From Candidatus Heimdallarchaeota archaeon (lineage in GTDB: Archaea > Asgardarchaeota > Heimdallarchaeia > Heimdallarchaeales > Heimdallarchaeaceae), in the NCBI GenBank assembly GCA_030628305.1, contig DAOVRE010000051.1:1-8801 (forward strand): a stretch of 8,801 nucleotides of DNA. Direction: 5' to 3'. Below are positions 5,299 to 8,801 of the stretch, piece after piece. The notes beneath the pieces are model-generated. The model searched no databases and was not told the origin of the DNA. It saw only the letters and a list, made by a program, of their open reading frames with translations. A program made the translations under genes and the position numbers. Each line of letters starts with the position of its first letter. Positions within the stretch are counted from its first letter, which is position 1.

Positions 5299-8280
5299 AT
5301 TTTGTTTTTCATTAGGTTTAATTATCATTCCTTCTCCCCTTTGGGCATCGATGGCAATCGTCAATGGTTTTTTAGTTCTAATGTGACGAACATATTCTAA
5401 ATCGTTAACGCTCTTTTTACTAGCTAACCAATCCCAATCAATCTTGTGTTGTTCTGAATTGTGTTTGATGTGTAAGTAGCCTATATTTGCTGTAACAAGA
5501 TTATGGAAGAAGTGACTTCCTTGAGAAAAATCTACGGTGAAATCATCTGTTGTAGCTTCAATGATAGTTTTTGCTCCACTGATATTATTCCATTTTGCAG
5601 GAATCCCTAGAAAACGATCAGCAGTCCCCCAACGACCAAATCCCATTAATAAATATGGACGTTTTTCTTCTAACATTTTGGCATTTAACTTGTCAATTTC
5701 CTCAACAATCTCAAGTGTAGCTGTTTTGTCAAAAGTTTCAGGTTTAACATAGATAATGTCTTTTATGTCTTTCACTATTAGGTTCCCGGAGACATGAGTG
5801 GAATATGCGAGCACCTTTTGTAACTCCACTGATTCAAAATCCTCTTTGGATATTAGTTCTTGATGTAAAAACGGCCTTATTTGTAAAATATAAAAAGTGT
5901 CACTATCACCTTTTTTTTCTCCAAAACTGCAAGCATATTCAATTTCTATCGAACTACCAAATGCTTTCTCACCCACTGATAACAATCGAGTAATAAGCTT
6001 GGCTAAAGGAAATGTTTCAAATTTTAGTTGATTATTAAAAGTGATTACGGGAGAACCTTCCCCAAAAAAGCCTGAATTCAACGTCTCTGAATTGAAATCA
6101 TAGGTATCTGCGATTTTGATTAGCGTTCCATCATCTATTGCATCAGATAGATTAAGTCTAACAAGATAAGGAGCATCGTCTAGAATATCAAATTTTTCTC
6201 TTATCAAGTCTACTGCATAGTAATATCTTTGACTCTGTTTAAGGAGAATTTCCGGAGTTGAATAAAAATTCATCTCAGGATATTTAGGGCAGAATCTTAA
6301 GGCAGATTCACCATCAACAATTGTTTTTCCAAGACCCAATGCGACATGAGCTATTCTGTCTTCAGGTCGCATATATTCACCAAATGGGTAATAATTATAG
6401 GAAGAAGCAGTACCTGAAAAATCGGGATATAACCGATTGTTGTGCTCTTTCCCTACTACTTGCTGGATAACAACAGCCATTTTTGATTCTTCAATTGTCT
6501 GATTAATTGTCTCTGCATAAGACATAGCTAGAGATAAAAACTGAGATGCATATACTAATTTGATAGCAGTACATAATTGATTCAATCTTTCATTTTCACT
6601 ACTAGAATTATTAGGAATCATATATGTATTGAAGATTCCTGCAAAGGGTTGGAAAGCAGAATCTTCCAATAAGCTTGAAGACCTTACTGCAATAGGTCCA
6701 TCGATATCCTTCAAAAGAAATTTCAGGTCAGATTTAATACTCTTAGAGAGTTTTGATTTTGCGAATTTCTCTTTAATCTGCTGATCTGATACACCAGACA
6801 ATGCAAAATTGAGAAGATTATTATCTTCCATAAAACGGTCGTATTCGTCAGTTCCAATTACAATAGTCTGAGGGATTTCAATTGAAATATTTTTAAATTC
6901 TTTTTGGAACAACAGAGAATTAATCAGGAACATAAGAAAGGCTAAACCTCTTCCTTTACCACCAAGGGAGCCAGGACGTAGTCTTAAAAATAAAATTTCT
7001 GAATGGTAATTTTCTCTATTGAAATCATTAACAATCCCTCTTGTTTTCTCAATCACTACTTCTTTTATAGTAGAAAGCAAGAACTCCCTAAGTTCTTCTC
7101 CTTCGAATTCAGAAACCTTTCGTGGACGTAATTTCTCAGCTATCTCAAATTCTCCTCTTGCACTCAACCAATTTGAGAAATAATCACTCTGACCATGATA
7201 AGCAAGAGATTCAAATGGGACTTGCTCAATTTCTTTGTAAAAGTTGATTATATCACTTGCTCTTCCTATCTCATTACCGCTGGCATCTCGAAAAACGAAG
7301 TCACCGAAACCTACCCTATCAAGCAACCATTTTCGCAAATCCGAAAGCATGGTATGTGACCTCTTATATAGAAAGAAAATGCCTTTTTTATTTGCCCTTT
7401 CTCGATATTTTTCCTTCGATGATTGTAAAATCATTGGCATGTTAGGATAATCTTCTTTAACCTTCTTAGCAAATGAAAAACCAGCAGTTTTGTCTAAAAT
7501 ATTATTACGTGGGAATTCAATATCACTAACGATACCTAATGTGCTACGTTTATACTTCGTGTAGAGTTTCATTGCTTCCTCATAAGTCTCAGCAAGAAGA
7601 ATCTTGGGTCTGATTCTCATTTTTAACAAGTCCTGAAAGTCGTTGGTTCCCTCTGTAATCAGACGATGCGTTTGACGCATAATTTCGCCATACATTTCAG
7701 GTAGAAGTAAGGAATAGGAACGAATTGAATCTTCGACAAATATGAAAACTTTAACTTTGCCAGCTTTCGTATCGTATTCAGCATTTATCTTATCTTCAAG
7801 ATGTTTAATAATAGCAACAAATATTTTGGAATCACCATTCCAAACAAAGGTGCGATCTATCCCTTCACGTTTGGAAATTTCTGGGATATATTTAATTTCA
7901 ACAACGCTATTTAAGAGCAAAACAACAGGCATATCTCTGATTTCCTTCACACTTTTTCCAAAAGAAAACACATCCATATCGCCAAGCCTTCGCATAGTTA
8001 TAACCAAATCAAAATTCCTCTCTTGTAATAAGGCTAAAGCTTCTTTTGCAGAGGAAACTCTTGTTATCCTAGGTAAAGTGCGTAGGTTAAGATTGTGAAA
8101 TTCCTCATAAATTTGATCTGAGAGGCGTCCATCCTCTTCAAGCATAAAACTATCGTAAATACTGGAAACGAGTAAAACGTTACTCATTCTTACAGTCATC
8201 AACTCATGAAAAACCTTGAATTTAGGCTTATATTCCATAAAGAAGCTTTCATCATCTCTAAAGGTTGCCAAGAAATACAC
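5287..8280 (-). CDS. Tandem receiver-like domains fused to a PEP-synthase-type ATP-grasp domain (PEP/pyruvate-binding protein)
   Basis: A 997-codon cytoplasmic protein that databases often label PEP synthase, but its layout differs. Residues about 34-165 form a degenerate receiver-like domain in which the expected acceptor aspartate is Met96. Residues about 176-320 form a second receiver with Glu183/Asp184, Asp253 as candidate phosphorylation site and Lys306. A linker with FSNWLSARGEFEIAEKLRP (368-386) leads to a PPDK/PEPS N-terminal ATP-grasp domain: GGKGRG (440-445), AVRSSSLLED (531-540) with Arg533, FAGIFNTYM (546-554), Glu781, and LQIRP (799-803). The last 190 residues carry GFGRWGTADRFLGIP (880-894) and FSQGSHFFHNL (918-928). 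There is no TxGGxxSH swivelling phosphohistidine domain and no PEP-binding barrel, so pyruvate-to-PEP conversion is unlikely. Similar proteins are common in Bacteroidetes; their reaction is not established to my knowledge. The listed start is a GTG without a Shine-Dalgarno. ATG 8238 (Met15), 8199 (Met28) or 8187 (Met32) are alternatives, and the first domain begins only after Met32. Confidence 0.88.
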   Translation of the reverse strand: MYFLATFRDDESFFMEYKPKFKVFHELMTVRMSNVLLVSSIYDSFMLEEDGRLSDQIYEEFHNLNLRTLPRITRVSSAKEALALLQERNFDLVITMRRLGDMDVFSFGKSVKEIRDMPVVLLLNSVVEIKYIPEISKREGIDRTFVWNGDSKIFVAIIKHLEDKINAEYDTKAGKVKVFIFVEDSIRSYSLLLPEMYGEIMRQTHRLITEGTNDFQDLLKMRIRPKILLAETYEEAMKLYTKYKRSTLGIVSDIEFPRNNILDKTAGFSFAKKVKEDYPNMPMILQSSKEKYRERANKKGIFFLYKRSHTMLSDLRKWLLDRVGFGDFVFRDASGNEIGRASDIINFYKEIEQVPFESLAYHGQSDYFSNWLSARGEFEIAEKLRPRKVSEFEGEELREFLLSTIKEVVIEKTRGIVNDFNRENYHSEILFLRLRPGSLGGKGRGLAFLMFLINSLLFQKEFKNISIEIPQTIVIGTDEYDRFMEDNNLLNFALSGVSDQQIKEKFAKSKLSKSIKSDLKFLLKDIDGPIAVRSSSLLEDSAFQPFAGIFNTYMIPNNSSSENERLNQLCTAIKLVYASQFLSLAMSYAETINQTIEESKMAVVIQQVVGKEHNNRLYPDFSGTASSYNYYPFGEYMRPEDRIAHVALGLGKTIVDGESALRFCPKYPEMNFYSTPEILLKQSQRYYYAVDLIREKFDILDDAPYLVRLNLSDAIDDGTLIKIADTYDFNSETLNSGFFGEGSPVITFNNQLKFETFPLAKLITRLLSVGEKAFGSSIEIEYACSFGEKKGDSDTFYILQIRPFLHQELISKEDFESVELQKVLAYSTHVSGNLIVKDIKDIIYVKPETFDKTATLEIVEEIDKLNAKMLEEKRPYLLMGFGRWGTADRFLGIPAKWNNISGAKTIIEATTDDFTVDFSQGSHFFHNLVTANIGYLHIKHNSEQHKIDWDWLASKKSVNDLEYVRHIRTKKPLTIAIDAQRGEGMIIKPNEKQNKKR

Positions 8281-8318
8281 CCATTATTGTATCTATGTTG
8301 TAAAATGTATAACCAACA

Positions 8319-8326
8319 ATTTAAAG
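8319..8326 (-). promoter_or_regulatory. Possible TATA box for the receiver/ATP-grasp gene
   Basis: On the minus strand CTTTAAAT (8326-8319) lies about 40 bases before the GTG at 8280 and just after the T tract ending the MFS gene. A start site near 8296 would leave a leader of about 16 bases to the GTG or about 58 to the ATG at 8238. Judged by eye only. Confidence 0.3.
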
Positions 8327-8339
8327 ATGTTGTAGAAGC

Positions 8340-8376
8340 AGAAAAAGGAAAAAGAGAAAAAAGAAAAAAAGAGGAG
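8340..8376 (-). terminator. Polypyrimidine (T-rich) terminator after the MFS gene
   Basis: The minus strand has 37 uninterrupted pyrimidines, mostly T in runs of up to seven, beginning six bases after the MFS stop codon (8384-8382). There is no hairpin. This is the expected form of an archaeal T-tract terminator and separates the MFS transcript from the next gene. Confidence 0.5.
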
Positions 8377-8381
8377 TGAAC

Positions 8382-8801
8382 TTACTCTGCTATGGGTTCA
8401 ATTTTTTCGGGTTTTCCTTCGGGTGGAAGATCTCCTGATTCTCCTTCAACACCAGTTTTCTTAACAAAGCATGTTAAAATCCCTGCAATTAAGAAGAAGA
8501 TAACAGCAAAAAGGAAAAGATATTTGTATTGTTCACCTTCTCCGAGATCCAATCCAAAGTTTATTAGATCTAATATTCCACCAATAATTACTGGTCCGGT
8601 AATAGCTGCAGCTGCTGAGAAGAAGTAATAAATCCCTGTTCCCATACCAATTTTATCTTTTCCAGATAATTCCCAAACAATTACGATGCTATTGATATTA
8701 ATGAGTGCCCAGGCTATACCCATAAAGAAGAAGCAACCCGCATACAAAAGTGCTAAGTAGGGTATGTCCATCCCAATAAAGGTTGTTCTAACAGCCAAAG
8801 C
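8382..8801 (-). CDS. MFS transporter, C-terminal part (partial at window edge)
   Basis: The frame is open to the right edge, so the true start lies outside; a TTG at 8798 is not a start. The visible 139 residues contain three hydrophobic segments, which would be helices 10 to 12 of a 12-helix carrier: IPYLALLYAGCFFFMGIAWA, GIYYFFSAAAAITGPVIIGG and YLFLFAVIFFLIAGILTCFV. The stretch WALININSIVIVWEL, then KIGMGTGIYYFFS, resembles the helix 10-11 region of sugar-type MFS carriers (SLC45/GPH-like), in which a conserved IG.YTG.YY motif joins the helices. An acidic, proline-rich cytoplasmic tail of about 25 residues ends the protein. The family call is good; the substrate cannot be told from this part. 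Confidence 0.8.
   Translation of the reverse strand, partial: ALAVRTTFIGMDIPYLALLYAGCFFFMGIAWALININSIVIVWELSGKDKIGMGTGIYYFFSAAAAITGPVIIGGILDLINFGLDLGEGEQYKYLFLFAVIFFLIAGILTCFVKKTGVEGESGDLPPEGKPEKIEPIAE

Noticed and set aside
7742..8098. 118-codon plus-strand frame opposite the receiver domains
   Set aside because: It lies wholly within the well-supported minus-strand gene and has no start signal or family motif.
5287..8280. True PEP synthase (ppsA) or pyruvate phosphate dikinase
   Set aside because: The ATP-grasp domain is present, but the TxGGxxSH phosphohistidine and PEP-binding barrel are missing and the N terminus is made of receiver-like domains.
8796..8798. TTG at 8798 as start of the MFS gene
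   Set aside because: The frame is open to the window edge and the visible part contains only the last three helices of a 12-helix carrier.

Overview
This is an AT-rich, densely coded window, most likely from an archaeon and perhaps an Asgard-type lineage (inferred, not proven). The archaeal reading rests on GGTG/AGGTGA Shine-Dalgarno motifs, TATA-like boxes upstream of several genes, T-rich tracts at gene ends, and long coiled-coil/winged-helix proteins. Two genes have a bacterial look: a class I hexameric NADP-type glutamate dehydrogenase and a receiver/PEP-synthase-like protein resembling one common in Bacteroidetes. No rRNA, tRNA, CRISPR array or insertion sequence was seen.

Layout. Positions 3-56 hold the last codons of an upstream gene, probably the OppD-like partner. 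Positions 69-1289 (+) encode an OppF/DppF-type peptide ABC transporter ATPase with an unusual transmembrane hairpin inserted near its N terminus and a sharp codon-usage break in the middle of the gene. Converging on it is a small membrane-anchored protein of unknown function (1296-1994, -), whose N-terminal membrane anchor lies in a different frame, so it is frameshifted. A 270-bp divergent intergenic region with a polypyrimidine tract and a likely promoter precedes a two-gene operon (2264-3016 and 3026-3781, +). Both of its proteins are a long coiled coil followed by a C-terminal winged helix. gdhA follows (3916-5256, +), flanked by terminator-like hairpins. On the minus strand, converging on gdhA, is a 997-codon protein with two receiver-like domains and a PEP-synthase-type ATP-grasp domain, but without the phosphohistidine and PEP-binding domains (5287-8280). 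The window ends in the C-terminal part of an MFS transporter (8382-8801, -).

How the genes may fit together. Peptide uptake, glutamate dehydrogenase and an MFS carrier suggest a heterotroph that uses peptides and amino acids. GdhA would link ammonia, 2-oxoglutarate and glutamate. The receiver/ATP-grasp protein looks like a regulatory phosphotransfer or nucleotide-dependent enzyme rather than a true PEP synthase. The coiled-coil/winged-helix pair looks structural or DNA-binding, and nothing ties it to the metabolic genes except position. The best leads are the membrane hairpin in the ABC ATPase, the mid-gene codon break, the frameshifted membrane protein, the coiled-coil pair and the truncated PEP-synthase-like protein.
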